DNA of 64,000 nt, taken from Maridesulfovibrio sp. (lineage in GTDB: Bacteria; Desulfobacterota; Desulfovibrionia; Desulfovibrionales; Desulfovibrionaceae). Shown here one piece after another: positions 45,286 through 53,510 of the stretch. The DNA lies in assembly GCF_963677005.1 (NCBI RefSeq), contig NZ_OY781616.1:1901501-1965500 (forward strand), in the 5' to 3' direction. A program made the position numbers and the translations under genes. Within the stretch, counting starts at the first letter, position 1. Every line of letters begins with the position of its first letter. The notes under the pieces are model-generated. The model was given only the letters and a program-made list of their open reading frames with translations. It did not search any database and was not told the origin of the DNA.

Positions 45286-46110
45286 ATGAGTTCCGAGAAA
45301 GTCATAAGTTTCCGTAACGTAAACTTCGGTTACGGGCCGCACCCAGTGCTGACGGATTTGAACTTCGATATTTACAGGGGTGACTACGTTGCGGTCATCG
45401 GACCTAACGGCGGCGGCAAGACCACTCTTATCAAACTGCTGCTGGGGCTTCTCAAGCCGCAGTGCGGGGAGATAGATATTCTCGGGCTCCCGCCCGGCAG
45501 GCACGGGGAAAAGGTCGGCTATATGCCCCAGTACACTACTGTATCCCGGAGTTTTCCCATCACCGTCCGAGATGCGGTCCTCATGGGCAAGGTTTCCCCC
45601 GGTCTCGGCGGCATTTTCGGGCTCTCATTCGACCGCCGGGCCTCGCGGGCCGTGGAAACGGCACTGGAAAGAGTCGGCATGCTTAAACACATAGAAAGAA
45701 AGGTTTCCGATCTCTCCGGAGGACAGAAGCAGAGAGTATTCATAGCCAGAGCCATTGTTGACGAACCGCAGCTGCTGCTCCTTGACGAACCTACCGCAAG
45801 CGTGGACCAGGCCGGAAAAAGCGGACTGTACTGCCTGCTGCGGGAACTGAACCGCGAAATGACCGTTGTAATGGTCAGCCACGACATTTCGGTGCTCGGA
45901 CAGGGAGTAAAATCCGTTGCCTGCGTTAACCGCAAGGTGCACCTGCACGACCAGCCGAAGATCACCCGCGAACTGCTTAACGAGGCATACGGGGAAACAG
46001 CGGACGGTTCCTGCCCCATCGAACTGTTCGCGCACGGAGATTTTCCTCACCGGGTTGTGGAATTTCACAATGACCGCGAAGACGAAAACGGAGGGGGATG
46101 GAATGGTTGA
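45286..46110 (+). CDS. znuC: Zinc/manganese ABC transporter ATPase
   Basis: 274 aa ABC ATPase of the metal-cation (ZnuC/MntB/TroB) family: Walker A GPNGGGKTT, Q-loop MPQYT, signature LSGGQKQR, Walker B LLLLDEPTASVD, H-loop SHD. It energises the permease encoded next. The 3' end (residues after about 225, with HDQPKITRELLNEAYG) is typical of the family's C-terminal region. GGAGG lies about 11 bases before the start codon. The metal cannot be chosen between Zn and Mn from sequence. Confidence 0.9.
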   Translation: MSSEKVISFRNVNFGYGPHPVLTDLNFDIYRGDYVAVIGPNGGGKTTLIKLLLGLLKPQCGEIDILGLPPGRHGEKVGYMPQYTTVSRSFPITVRDAVLMGKVSPGLGGIFGLSFDRRASRAVETALERVGMLKHIERKVSDLSGGQKQRVFIARAIVDEPQLLLLDEPTASVDQAGKSGLYCLLRELNREMTVVMVSHDISVLGQGVKSVACVNRKVHLHDQPKITRELLNEAYGETADGSCPIELFAHGDFPHRVVEFHNDREDENGGGWNG

Positions 46111-46915
46111 GGCCCTTGGTTTTGAATTCATGCGCAACGCACTTCTTGCCGGAGTGCTGGCCTCGATAATCTGCGGGGTGATCGGCGCTCTGGTGGTGGT
46201 CAACCGGGTTGTTCTGCTTTCGGGAGGGATAGCCCACGCCTCTTACGGAGGAGTGGGACTGGCTTTCTTCCTCGGACTGCCCATGCTTCCGGTCACGGCG
46301 GCATTCGCGGTATGCTCCGCCCTGCTCATGGCCGTGGTCACCATGCGCGTAAAGGAAAGGGCCGACACTTTCATCGGGGTCATGTGGGCCGCTGGCATGG
46401 CTCTGGGCATAATCCTGCTGGACATCACCCCCGGCTACAATGTGGACCTCATGAGCTATCTTTTCGGCGGAATTCTGGCCACACCAAAATCAGACCTTGT
46501 GCTGATGGGATGGCTGGCTGCAATTGTCCTGAGTGTTGTTTTCGTCTGCTACAAGGGATTCTGGGCCATGTCCTTTGATGAAGAATTCGCACGGGCCAGA
46601 GGTGTTCCGGTCACCGCGCTCTATTTCATCATGCTGGCACTTATTGCCCTGAGCGTGGTCATGGTTATCCGGGTTGTAGGACTCATACTGGTCATAGCCC
46701 TGCTCACAATTCCTCCGCAGATTGCGGAAAGCAGGACATCATCACTGCACACCATGATGCTGCTTTCTTCGTTGCTGAGCATGGTTTTCTGCGTCAGCGG
46801 GTTGCTGCTGTCCTATCAGCTCAACCTGTCTTCCGGGGCAACGATAATCGCCGTGAGCGTGGCCGGATTCGTCCTGTCCATGATTCTTCCAAAATTCAGA
46901 CTGCATACGCGGTAA
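46103..46915 (+). CDS. znuB: Zinc/manganese ABC transporter permease
   Basis: 270 aa, inner membrane, eight or nine helices. N-terminal EALGFEFMRNALLAGVLASIICGVIGALVVVNR and the helices with GGIAHASYGGVGLAFFLG and ITPGYNVDLMSYLFG mark the ZnuB family. The ATG at 46103 (GAGGGGG before it) overlaps the ATPase stop. A longer frame upstream is a continuation into znuC and is rejected. No substrate-binding ZnuA gene is seen on either side. Confidence 0.92.
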   Translation: MVEALGFEFMRNALLAGVLASIICGVIGALVVVNRVVLLSGGIAHASYGGVGLAFFLGLPMLPVTAAFAVCSALLMAVVTMRVKERADTFIGVMWAAGMALGIILLDITPGYNVDLMSYLFGGILATPKSDLVLMGWLAAIVLSVVFVCYKGFWAMSFDEEFARARGVPVTALYFIMLALIALSVVMVIRVVGLILVIALLTIPPQIAESRTSSLHTMMLLSSLLSMVFCVSGLLLSYQLNLSSGATIIAVSVAGFVLSMILPKFRLHTR

Positions 46916-46974
46916 GCTGTCATGTCAGGGGCCGGAAACACTCCGGGCATGACAGTCCGCACTGAACTTCGCGC

Positions 46975-47634
46975 CTACCTGCGTCCTATGTAGTAAAATC
47001 CATTGGATGTGTTGCCGTTCATCGTGGTATAAACCACCTTTTCGAATTCCACGGTTGTGAAGGAATCAAGCAGGCTGACAATCCTCTCTTCGGAAAAATG
47101 GCGCAGCACTCCTCCTCCCTCCAATTCAAAAACACCGTAGCAGCCGTGCTTCGGTTCATACTTTGCGTAGCGGTCAAGATTGCGCTGATCCGAGTTGAGC
47201 ATAAAATCGTTGATGTATAAAATTCCGCCCGGCTTAAGGACCCTGCGGATTTCATCCACAAGAGCACTCTGCTCTCCGTCCGTGGGAATGCAGGTCAGCA
47301 CGGCTATCAGCAGCACTGCGTCAAAACGGTTATCTTCAAATGGAATAACGCCGTTCTCCAGCGACGAAACAAAAGCAGAGCAGCTGAGTTCTTCCGCCCT
47401 TGCCCTGAGACCGGCTGAAGGCTCCACTCCATGCACATCTGCGTAGCCTGTCCGGCGCAATTCGTTAATTATCCTTCCATAACCGCACCCTACATCCAGA
47501 ACGGCAGCTTCCGGTGAAACATATTTACTGAAAATATCCAGCTTGAAAGGCGTGGTGAAATTCTTTTCCGCCCCCTTGCCTTCCCAGTATTCAAGACAAT
47601 TTATTTTATCCGAATCCACTTCATGAACCTCCAT
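46975..47634 (-). CDS. Class I SAM-dependent methyltransferase
   Basis: 219 aa, soluble. Motif I LDVGCGYGRIINEL, motif II-like DAVLLIAVLTCIPT and VLKPGGILYINDFML are standard for small-molecule methyltransferases. The substrate is unknown. The start is uncertain: ATG at 47634 has no ribosome site, whereas a GTG at 47619 lies 8 bases after GGAGG and would shorten it by five residues. It ends 60 bases from the convergent znuB. Confidence 0.8.
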   Translation of the reverse strand: MEVHEVDSDKINCLEYWEGKGAEKNFTTPFKLDIFSKYVSPEAAVLDVGCGYGRIINELRRTGYADVHGVEPSAGLRARAEELSCSAFVSSLENGVIPFEDNRFDAVLLIAVLTCIPTDGEQSALVDEIRRVLKPGGILYINDFMLNSDQRNLDRYAKYEPKHGCYGVFELEGGGVLRHFSEERIVSLLDSFTTVEFEKVVYTTMNGNTSNGFYYIGRR

Positions 47635-47907
47635 AATTAAACGGGTTGGCAGGTGTACTACCCCAAATCGACAACACAATCAAAAACGATGACGAAGAAA
47701 ACGGAATATATCTGCACTCCATCAGCAGCATCACAACAAGTTGATTTTTAATGCCAAAAACATCTTTTACAGATTCCGCAGGGGCACAGGACACCAAAAC
47801 GTATCGTGATCGTCACAAGACCGGGATCAATATGCGGACGAGGATGCGTATAAGCCACATAGTCAAAATTTCAATAACTGCTTTCAACATGTATTTGGAG
47901 GTTAGTC

Positions 47908-48258
47908 ATGAATTCAGCTCACAAAGCAATCATCAAAAAACATCTTGAACAGAAACTCGCCGAACTTCTGGAACGCACCTGCTCCCGCGACACCGCAGTT
48001 GAAAACTGTGCGGATGACAACGAATACGCCTCACGCGTTAGCGAACAGAAGATAAACCTGGCCCTGCAGGTCCGCGAAAGCCAACTGATCAGCGAAATGG
48101 AAGACACCCTGAGCAGGGTTGAGAGTTGGGACTTCGGAATCTGCAAAGACTGCGGCGAAGAAATAGGTCTGGCCCGCATCAAGGCCAATCCGACAACCCG
48201 CTTCTGCGTAAGCTGCCAGTCCCGGCTTGAAGAAGAACAGCTCGGCCGAGTAGGCTGA
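47908..48258 (+). CDS. DksA/TraR-family zinc-finger protein
   Basis: 116 aa. A long N-terminal coiled-coil with acidic tip is followed by a C4 zinc finger (CKDCGEEIGLARIKANPTTRFCVSC). Such proteins bind RNA polymerase in the secondary channel and adjust stress or ppGpp responses. It is shorter than E. coli DksA (151 aa) and lacks its N-terminal part, so it may be one of the variant types. GGAGG precedes the ATG by 6 bases; a terminator follows immediately. Confidence 0.85.
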   Translation: MNSAHKAIIKKHLEQKLAELLERTCSRDTAVENCADDNEYASRVSEQKINLALQVRESQLISEMEDTLSRVESWDFGICKDCGEEIGLARIKANPTTRFCVSCQSRLEEEQLGRVG

Positions 48259-48261
48259 TTC

Positions 48262-48290
48262 AACCGCCTCCGCAACAGGCGGTTTTTTTA
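48262..48290 (+). terminator. Intrinsic terminator
   Basis: Stem AACCGCCT/AGGCGGTT with a 7-base loop, then seven T. It starts four bases after the DksA-like gene. Confidence 0.92.
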
Positions 48291-48352
48291 TATTTGATGA
48301 TAAGTCCGGACCGGCTCTTTATTCCCTGCGGCAAAAAGGGTATTGAGCGGGC

Positions 48353-49039
48353 ATGGCTTACACATCAAAATTATCGGTCATAATTCCTGTCTTCAATGAA
48401 CAGGAACGCATCGGGCGCTGTATTGAAAACGTACGGCAGGCCTGCGGTTGTGACTCCGAGATAATCGTGGTGGATGGTAACCCGGAAGGTACTACAATCC
48501 GGGAGATATCCGACGATACAGTTACAACCATGGTATCCGATCCCGGACGCGCCCGCCAGATGAATGCCGGGGCACGTGCTGCTTCGGGAGGCGTCCTTCT
48601 GTTCCTTCACGCAGACACGCTGCTCCCGGCAGGAGCGGACAGACTGATTGAAGAAGCTCTGGGTGCTCCTGCAGCATCGGCCGGAGCCTTCAAGCTGACT
48701 TTCGACCGAGACACCCCGGTCCTGCGATTCATCGCCTTCGTGGCCGACCTGCGGACCCGCATTGAAAGAGTTCCATACGGGGATCAGGCTGTTTTCATCA
48801 GGAAGGACACATTCGAAGCCCTTGGAGGCTACCCTGATATCCCCTTAATGGAGGATGTGGAATTCTTCCGGCGCATAAAAAAACAGCGCCGGGAAATCGT
48901 CATTCTCAAGGCGGAAATAAAGACCTCCTCAAGGCGATATAACTGCGGTCCGTTGCGCTGTGCCGTGCGCAACACCGTGCTGCGGATTCTGCACCTGTGC
49001 GGAGTCAGCCCTTCACGTCTCGCAAAACTATACCGATAA
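48353..49039 (+). CDS. Family 2 glycosyltransferase (TIGR04283 type)
   Basis: 228 aa GT-A glycosyltransferase. SVIIPVFNEQERIG at the N-terminus, VVDGNPEG, and GVLLFLHADTLLP correspond to the TIGR04283 group. The DxD-like element is HAD. It pairs with the next gene, as is common for this group (the name arsenosugar synthesis comes from some members; no arsenic genes are nearby). The substrate is unknown. Confidence 0.85.
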   Translation: MAYTSKLSVIIPVFNEQERIGRCIENVRQACGCDSEIIVVDGNPEGTTIREISDDTVTTMVSDPGRARQMNAGARAASGGVLLFLHADTLLPAGADRLIEEALGAPAASAGAFKLTFDRDTPVLRFIAFVADLRTRIERVPYGDQAVFIRKDTFEALGGYPDIPLMEDVEFFRRIKKQRREIVILKAEIKTSSRRYNCGPLRCAVRNTVLRILHLCGVSPSRLAKLYR

Positions 49040-49051
49040 GGGGCTCCGGAC

Positions 49052-49747
49052 TTGAGGAACGCCCTTCTTTTTTTCGTCAAATACCCGGAACCGGGCAGGG
49101 TCAAGACAAGACTCGGCCGGGAGATCGGTTACGAACACGCCGCCCGCCTGTACAAGTCCTTCACTGAAGACATGCTGAGCAACTTCAGACAGCACGGCAT
49201 GAACACTCTTATCTTCTGCGATCCATATCGCCCTGTCGAACAATACCGAAACTGGCTTGGCGAAGGCAGCTACTTCCGGCAGCAGGGATGTGATCTTGGT
49301 GAAAGGATGAAAAACGCATTCGAAACCGGGTTCGCAGAAGGACTCCTTCATTGCATCCTCACCGGCAGTGATCTTCCGGGGCTCGCCCCGCAGACGGTAT
49401 CTGACGGATTTGAGCGTCTGAAAACAAGTCCGGCCTGTATCGGTCCGGCCTGTGACGGAGGCTACTACCTCATCGGATTTCAGCGCGGCAGTTTCAAGGA
49501 AAGCGTCTTCATCGACATGCTGTGGAGCACCCCGGAGGTCTTTGCGGAAACTGTCGCACGACTGAGCGGTGAAGGCATGGAGCCTGCTGTCCTACCGGAA
49601 CTTTCAGACGTGGACACACTGGCTGATCTGGCCGCGCTTGCCGCGGATAATTCCGCTGACAGACGGTGTCCCCGGACCATGGACACAGTACGAGAGCTGA
49701 TTGCAGCAGGCAGATTCAACGGGACGCCCTTACCTATCCGAAGCTGA
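49052..49747 (+). CDS. DUF2064 nucleotidyltransferase-like glycosyltransferase (TIGR04282 type)
   Basis: 231 aa, GT-A fold, similar to MobA-like transferases. The opening VKYPEPGRVKTRLG, then LTGSDLPGLAP and GPACDGGYYLIGF, matches TIGR04282/DUF2064. The start is a TTG at 49052 with AAGGGG upstream. It begins 12 bases after the TIGR04283-type gene and likely works with it in making a glycosylated compound of unknown identity. Confidence 0.85.
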   Translation: MRNALLFFVKYPEPGRVKTRLGREIGYEHAARLYKSFTEDMLSNFRQHGMNTLIFCDPYRPVEQYRNWLGEGSYFRQQGCDLGERMKNAFETGFAEGLLHCILTGSDLPGLAPQTVSDGFERLKTSPACIGPACDGGYYLIGFQRGSFKESVFIDMLWSTPEVFAETVARLSGEGMEPAVLPELSDVDTLADLAALAADNSADRRCPRTMDTVRELIAAGRFNGTPLPIRS

Positions 49748-50045
49748 TCCAGCCCATGTTCTGGTTGTACGATTCACCCGCTCATCAGATACGGACTTAC
49801 GCTCCTGATAAAATGTCTTCCGGTTCATCATCGATTTTTTGAAAAGATCATCTTCCATATACCCTTGCTGCTGTGTATTATGAGTGTGTTTCCGGTAGCG
49901 GAACAAACACATTGCATTACAATGGCTTGCCGTCTGAATAAAAATTGCGTGCAGGAAAAAAGGGCGAAAGCGTTTCCCATGCCGGACCGGGCATGAGTTG
50001 TGTGAATGTTCCCTAACAGTGTCAACAAGAACGGAGGACCGTAAA

Positions 50046-50372
50046 ATGAGCGTACTGGTTGAACTGACCATGTTCCCCATGGACAAAGGGGTAAGCGTCA
50101 GTCCGTATGTGGCAAGAATAGTCAAAATAATCCGTGACAGCGGACTGTCGTGCAAATTAGGTCCCATGGGCTCATGTATCGAAGGCGATTGGGAGGATGT
50201 CATGCTGGTTGTGGGAGACTGTTATCGGGAACTGGAAAAAGACTGTGACCGGATATATATGATGATGAAGGCGGACTGCAGAAAAAATGCGCAGGACCGA
50301 CTGAATGGAAAAATTAAATCCGTTGAAGAAAAACTTAAGCTTAACAAGATTTCCGACCCTAAAGAGGCTTAG
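50046..50372 (+). CDS. MTH1187-family thiamine-binding-like protein (UPF0045)
   Basis: 108 aa. The sequence VELTMFPMDKGVSVSPYVARIVKII, GPMGSCIEG and VMLVVGDCYREL is that of the UPF0045/MTH1187 family, ferredoxin-like folds reported to bind thiamine in archaeal and bacterial members. GGAGG precedes the ATG by 7 bases; an upstream in-frame extension has no site. No thiamine genes are adjacent and no TPP riboswitch was seen. Confidence 0.85.
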   Translation: MSVLVELTMFPMDKGVSVSPYVARIVKIIRDSGLSCKLGPMGSCIEGDWEDVMLVVGDCYRELEKDCDRIYMMMKADCRKNAQDRLNGKIKSVEEKLKLNKISDPKEA

Positions 50373-50376
50373 CCCG

Positions 50377-50856
50377 ATGCATAAAATAAGTCTGGTTGTC
50401 CTGCTGCTCATGGCAGTATTTCTGAACGGGTGCGCTCACATAGATGTTTCACACCTGAAGAACCAGCCGTGGAAGCTCGAAACAATGCGCACTCTTGAAA
50501 TGGAGTTCATGAATTTCGAATACGAAATAGTACCTCGCAAGGACAGTTTCGGGGTACGCGGAATGGCCTATGTGAAAAAAAACAGCGCTCCACTCTGGGC
50601 TGAATGGATCGGCGAATTGTGGATTCAAGGCTATCTGAGCGATTGTGACGGAGTTGTGCTGGCTCAGGGGTTGCAGGTCTTCTCGCCGGGAAAACTTGAA
50701 GAAGGTGAAGGGATTCCTTTCGACTTCGAACTGAAGCCCGTCTCTCTTGACGATGGGCCGCTCTTTGTTTCCTTCGGCTACCGTCTTTCGCTTTCAAAAT
50801 CCAAGGACGACAACGGACCGCCCTTCATGGCAATTGAAGGTGCTGTGAGTGAATAA
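50377..50856 (+). CDS. Small lipoprotein
   Basis: 159 aa. N-terminal signal with lipobox LNGC (MHKISLVVLLLMAVFLNGC). The mature part has a beta-rich pattern (FEYEIVPRKDSFGVRGMAYVKK, SFGYRLSLSKSKDDN) and no recognised family. It starts 4 bases after the preceding gene. A role in the envelope is all that can be said. Confidence 0.75.
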   Translation: MHKISLVVLLLMAVFLNGCAHIDVSHLKNQPWKLETMRTLEMEFMNFEYEIVPRKDSFGVRGMAYVKKNSAPLWAEWIGELWIQGYLSDCDGVVLAQGLQVFSPGKLEEGEGIPFDFELKPVSLDDGPLFVSFGYRLSLSKSKDDNGPPFMAIEGAVSE

Positions 50857-50857
50857 T

Positions 50858-51727
50858 TTAAAGGGTGACCAGTTCAACGTTGCCCCATGCGCCGATTTTC
50901 GAATCGTATTGCACAAACACTCCGTCCAGCCCTTGAGAATGCAAGCTGCGTGCTTTTTCAATAACTTTCGGGACATCGGCAGGCGAATCCAGCAGATTGG
51001 CCAGAGCGGTTGCCGCGGCATCGGCCAAACAGGGGTCCTTTGAAATCACGGTGACCAGATCGCCGCTGCCGAGGCTCAGGGAATGACCTATGGTTCCGGA
51101 GGAGGAACAGACGGCCACAGGGGAATCTTCTGCTCCGATGGAAAGGCCTATTTTCGCCCCGGTCCCGGGATCGGACAGCAGAGCCACTTTGCGAGGTCTG
51201 GTCGAGTACATAAAAATATCCCCCCCGTTCTCCACTATCACATTGGGAGAATAAGGGAGCAGCGCATCGGCGACAAAACCAGCCACAGCACCGGCTACAG
51301 CTGCCATCGGGCCGACATCGCATTTACCTGCCGCAGCGGCCATGGCCCGGATCACATCATGGGTGCCCTCAGGCACATCAACCGGGATCAGACTGGGACC
51401 GAACTGGGGATTCAGGACCATATGCCCTTTCAGAATTCCGCGAACTTCGTGCACGGCATCAAGTGCTTCACGGCTAAGATCCTTTTCCGCCACAATAAAA
51501 AGATCCGTCTGTTCCACCACCACCTGAAAGGCAACCTCTGAGCCAGCTGTGGTGACGGTCTCCCGGTAATTGCGGTTGGAATCGGTATGTATGGTTTTTT
51601 TCAAGGAAAGGTCCGCCTGTATGAAATAATCCGAACGGGTAAAACGGGGGACAGCCCGTATCGGCCATCCCCTGTACACCCGGATTGAATACTTAGAAAC
51701 CGAGGTCTTCGTTGATGAAGACCACAT
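50858..51727 (-). CDS. UPF0280-family protein (ApbE-like)
   Basis: About 289 aa. FQVVVEQTDLFIVAEKDL, GTHDVIRAMAAAAGKCDVGPMAAVAGAVAG and NPNVIVENGGDIFMYS-like segments match UPF0280, proteins related to the ApbE flavin transferase fold. The biochemical role is not established. The start is uncertain: the ATG at 51727 has AAGGG upstream and overlaps the preceding gene, while a GTG at 51679 gives a shorter protein. Confidence 0.8.
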   Translation of the reverse strand: MWSSSTKTSVSKYSIRVYRGWPIRAVPRFTRSDYFIQADLSLKKTIHTDSNRNYRETVTTAGSEVAFQVVVEQTDLFIVAEKDLSREALDAVHEVRGILKGHMVLNPQFGPSLIPVDVPEGTHDVIRAMAAAAGKCDVGPMAAVAGAVAGFVADALLPYSPNVIVENGGDIFMYSTRPRKVALLSDPGTGAKIGLSIGAEDSPVAVCSSSGTIGHSLSLGSGDLVTVISKDPCLADAAATALANLLDSPADVPKVIEKARSLHSQGLDGVFVQYDSKIGAWGNVELVTL

Positions 51728-52343
51728 GGATGCGCCCTTTCGGCGAAGATTTTTCAGTAATCGACCAGACGTTGCAGATACGATCCTTGGAATTGCAATC
51801 CTGACACTTGCCGGTAACTGCGCAGGGAGTTTTCCTTTTGAGGCGCATGGCATTGACCGGAGCAGCGTATTCCTTGATGCGGCTTACTGCGGCATCAAGG
51901 TCGACACAGAGTTTGTTCCTGCCGACAACGACAATTACGTTCCGGGGCCCGAAAGCCATGGCGGCCACACGGTTTCCGGTGCCGTCCAGGTTTACGAGTT
52001 CACCCTCTTCGGTAAAGGCGTTGGCGCTTGTTATCAGCACATCGGTAAGCAGGGACTGTCTGCGTCGTTCAATGCGTTCCGCCATGGAAGGGGTAGTGTC
52101 ATATGTATCGATCACTTTGACATTTTTAAGCTTCTTGACCTGATCGTAAATCCCGGATTCCACAACAGTGGTGGAGCCACCGAAACTTACCGATGCAGGC
52201 TTGAGCTGCGGAAGGATCTTGTCCAGAACCATCGAAGCCGCGGCCTTCTGGTTTTTGGCCACATATGTGACATAACCGCTGTCTTCGAAAACTTCCCTCA
52301 GTTCTCCCAGTTTGATATCCCAGAACGATTGTACCGGATTCAT
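51693..52343 (-). CDS. LUD-domain lactate utilisation-like protein
   Basis: 216 aa. It belongs to the LUD (DUF162, LutC-like) family: SVSFGGSTTVVESGIYDQVKKL and GELVNLDGTGNRVAAMAFGPRNVIVVVGRNK. The C-terminus has four cysteines (CAVTGKCQDCNSKDRIC) that may hold a metal. Members act in lactate oxidation or related electron transfer; here no lutAB genes adjoin. AAGGAG precedes the ATG at 52343 by six bases. Confidence 0.85.
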   Translation of the reverse strand: MNPVQSFWDIKLGELREVFEDSGYVTYVAKNQKAAASMVLDKILPQLKPASVSFGGSTTVVESGIYDQVKKLKNVKVIDTYDTTPSMAERIERRRQSLLTDVLITSANAFTEEGELVNLDGTGNRVAAMAFGPRNVIVVVGRNKLCVDLDAAVSRIKEYAAPVNAMRLKRKTPCAVTGKCQDCNSKDRICNVWSITEKSSPKGRIHVVFINEDLGF

Positions 52344-52715
52344 TCTTATCTCCTTTTGCTGGGCGGAACTCTCCGCCTGTATTGAAAAATTACTCACCGC
52401 CTGATATTTTTTTACAAAAAAAGCGATGAAAAAAAAATAGTCGCGTGATATGGATGGTTACACAAGTCAGGCGGCCCTTCCATCGTACTTAAGTATGATA
52501 TAGACTTTGACAGTACGGCCGCATCGGGGTATGCGGATTTGTTTTCACTGCGCAACAGCATATGTCATTCAGAGTTAGATTAAAAGCACTTAGCTCCCGG
52601 AACACGCTGAAAACATTTCTTGACGAGAATCTGAGTTGAGGATATATGTTCCCGTTCCTCGTAGCCGGAAGTTGGAACCGGCGCAATACCGTTATAAATT
52701 TTGGAGAGATAGAAA
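52344..52715. other. Region upstream of rpmH
   Basis: About 370 bases. A TTGACA (52507-52512) with a weak -10 17 bases further on could drive rpmH. No DnaA box was recognised, although the rpmH cluster is often near an origin. Confidence 0.4.
52507..52535 (+). promoter_or_regulatory. Possible rpmH promoter
   Basis: TTGACA, 17 bases, TATGCG. The -10 element is weak. It lies 181 bases before the rpmH start. Confidence 0.35.
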
Positions 52716-52850
52716 ATGAAAAGAACTTACCAGCCCAGTAAAACCAGAAGAAAAAGAACCCACGGATTTCTCGTACGCTCCCGCACCAAAAACGGTCGTG
52801 CAGTTATTGCAAGACGTCGTGCTAAAGGACGTAAAAGATTAGCCGTTTAG
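52716..52850 (+). CDS. rpmH: Ribosomal protein L34
   Basis: 44 aa, of the usual length. [20 protein letters not shown] and [12 protein letters not shown] are the conserved bL34 sequence. GGAGA lies just before the ATG. The gene is followed by rnpA, with a probable 13-base overlap. Confidence 0.98.
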   Translation: MKRTYQPSKTRRKRTHGFLVRSRTKNGRAVIARRRAKGRKRLAV

Positions 52851-53218
52851 CTTGGACAAAGGAGCACAGACTCCTTAAAAAGCCTGAATTTGACCTCTGC
52901 TACGGGCAGGGGAAAAAACTCTACACGAAAAATTTCATATTATTCGTGCTGTGTCATGGTAGCGGCCCCGGCGGGGTACGTTTGGGCCTTACCGTGAGCA
53001 GAAAAAAGGGGCCAGCCGTTGTCAGGAACCGGATTAAAAGAGTGATTCGTGAATTCTTCAGGCTCAATCAGGAAAAATTCAAAATGCGTACGGATGTAAT
53101 ATTTATTCCCAAACGCAATTTGGACGGCAGGAGAATTAATTACGCCCTAGCCGAAAAAGAACTTCTTCCACTGATCGACAGGATTAACGGACTTGCGATC
53201 GAGTGCGAAGGTCTATGA
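52838..53218 (+). CDS. rnpA: Ribonuclease P protein component, non-canonical start
   Basis: About 126 aa if started at ATT 52838. The conserved RnpA N-terminal region [29 protein letters not shown] is read in this frame without any ATG, GTG or TTG until GTG 52946, which would remove it. The RNR region is present as [19 protein letters not shown] stands 7 bases before the ATT. A stop at 52832 bounds the frame upstream. The alternatives are a sequencing error or another non-ATG start (such as CTC or CTT) further in. RnpA assists tRNA 5' processing with the RNase P RNA. Confidence 0.88.
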   Translation: MSRLAWTKEHRLLKKPEFDLCYGQGKKLYTKNFILFVLCHGSGPGGVRLGLTVSRKKGPAVVRNRIKRVIREFFRLNQEKFKMRTDVIFIPKRNLDGRRINYALAEKELLPLIDRINGLAIECEGL

Positions 53219-53481
53219 GAAACCAGGGAATGCGGACTCTGTTTCTTTACTTCATACGATTCTATCAGAAATTCATATCCCCGCTTTTTCCGGGGTGCTG
53301 CCGCTTTCATCCCACCTGCTCGCAGTACGCCATAGAGGCCATATCCCTTCATGGAGTACGAAAAGGAGGGCTGTTGGCTTTGTGGCGTCTGATCCGTTGT
53401 AATCCGCTATGCAAGGGCGGTTTCGACCCGGTACCCGCCCCACGAAAGAAAATACCACCGCGCAGTCCCGGCCTGATTTAA
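53215..53481 (+). CDS. yidD: Membrane protein insertion efficiency factor YidD
   Basis: 88 aa. Seen: [28 protein letters not shown], the conserved cysteine signature, then [19 protein letters not shown]. It helps YidC insert membrane proteins. The ATG at 53215 overlaps the rnpA stop (ATGA). Upstream in-frame starts are not needed. Confidence 0.94.
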   Translation: MRNQGMRTLFLYFIRFYQKFISPLFPGCCRFHPTCSQYAIEAISLHGVRKGGLLALWRLIRCNPLCKGGFDPVPAPRKKIPPRSPGLI

Positions 53482-53510
53482 TGGGACCAATACAGTGAGA
53501 AAACAAAGAC

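Noticed and set aside
46103-46110. Long plus-strand frame opening at 45917 as the permease gene
   Set aside because: The region before 46103 is an out-of-frame shadow of the znuC ATPase; the permease starts at ATG 46103 with GAGGGGG before it.
49730-49858. 42-codon frame on the minus strand between the DUF2064 gene and the thiamine-binding-like gene
   Set aside because: The ribosome site is poorly spaced (AAGGG three bases before the ATG), it overlaps the end of the opposite gene and has no recognised family. It remains possible but was not supported enough.
49748-50045. TPP riboswitch upstream of the thiamine-binding-like gene
   Set aside because: No CUGAGA or other conserved TPP element was found in the 300 bases before the gene.
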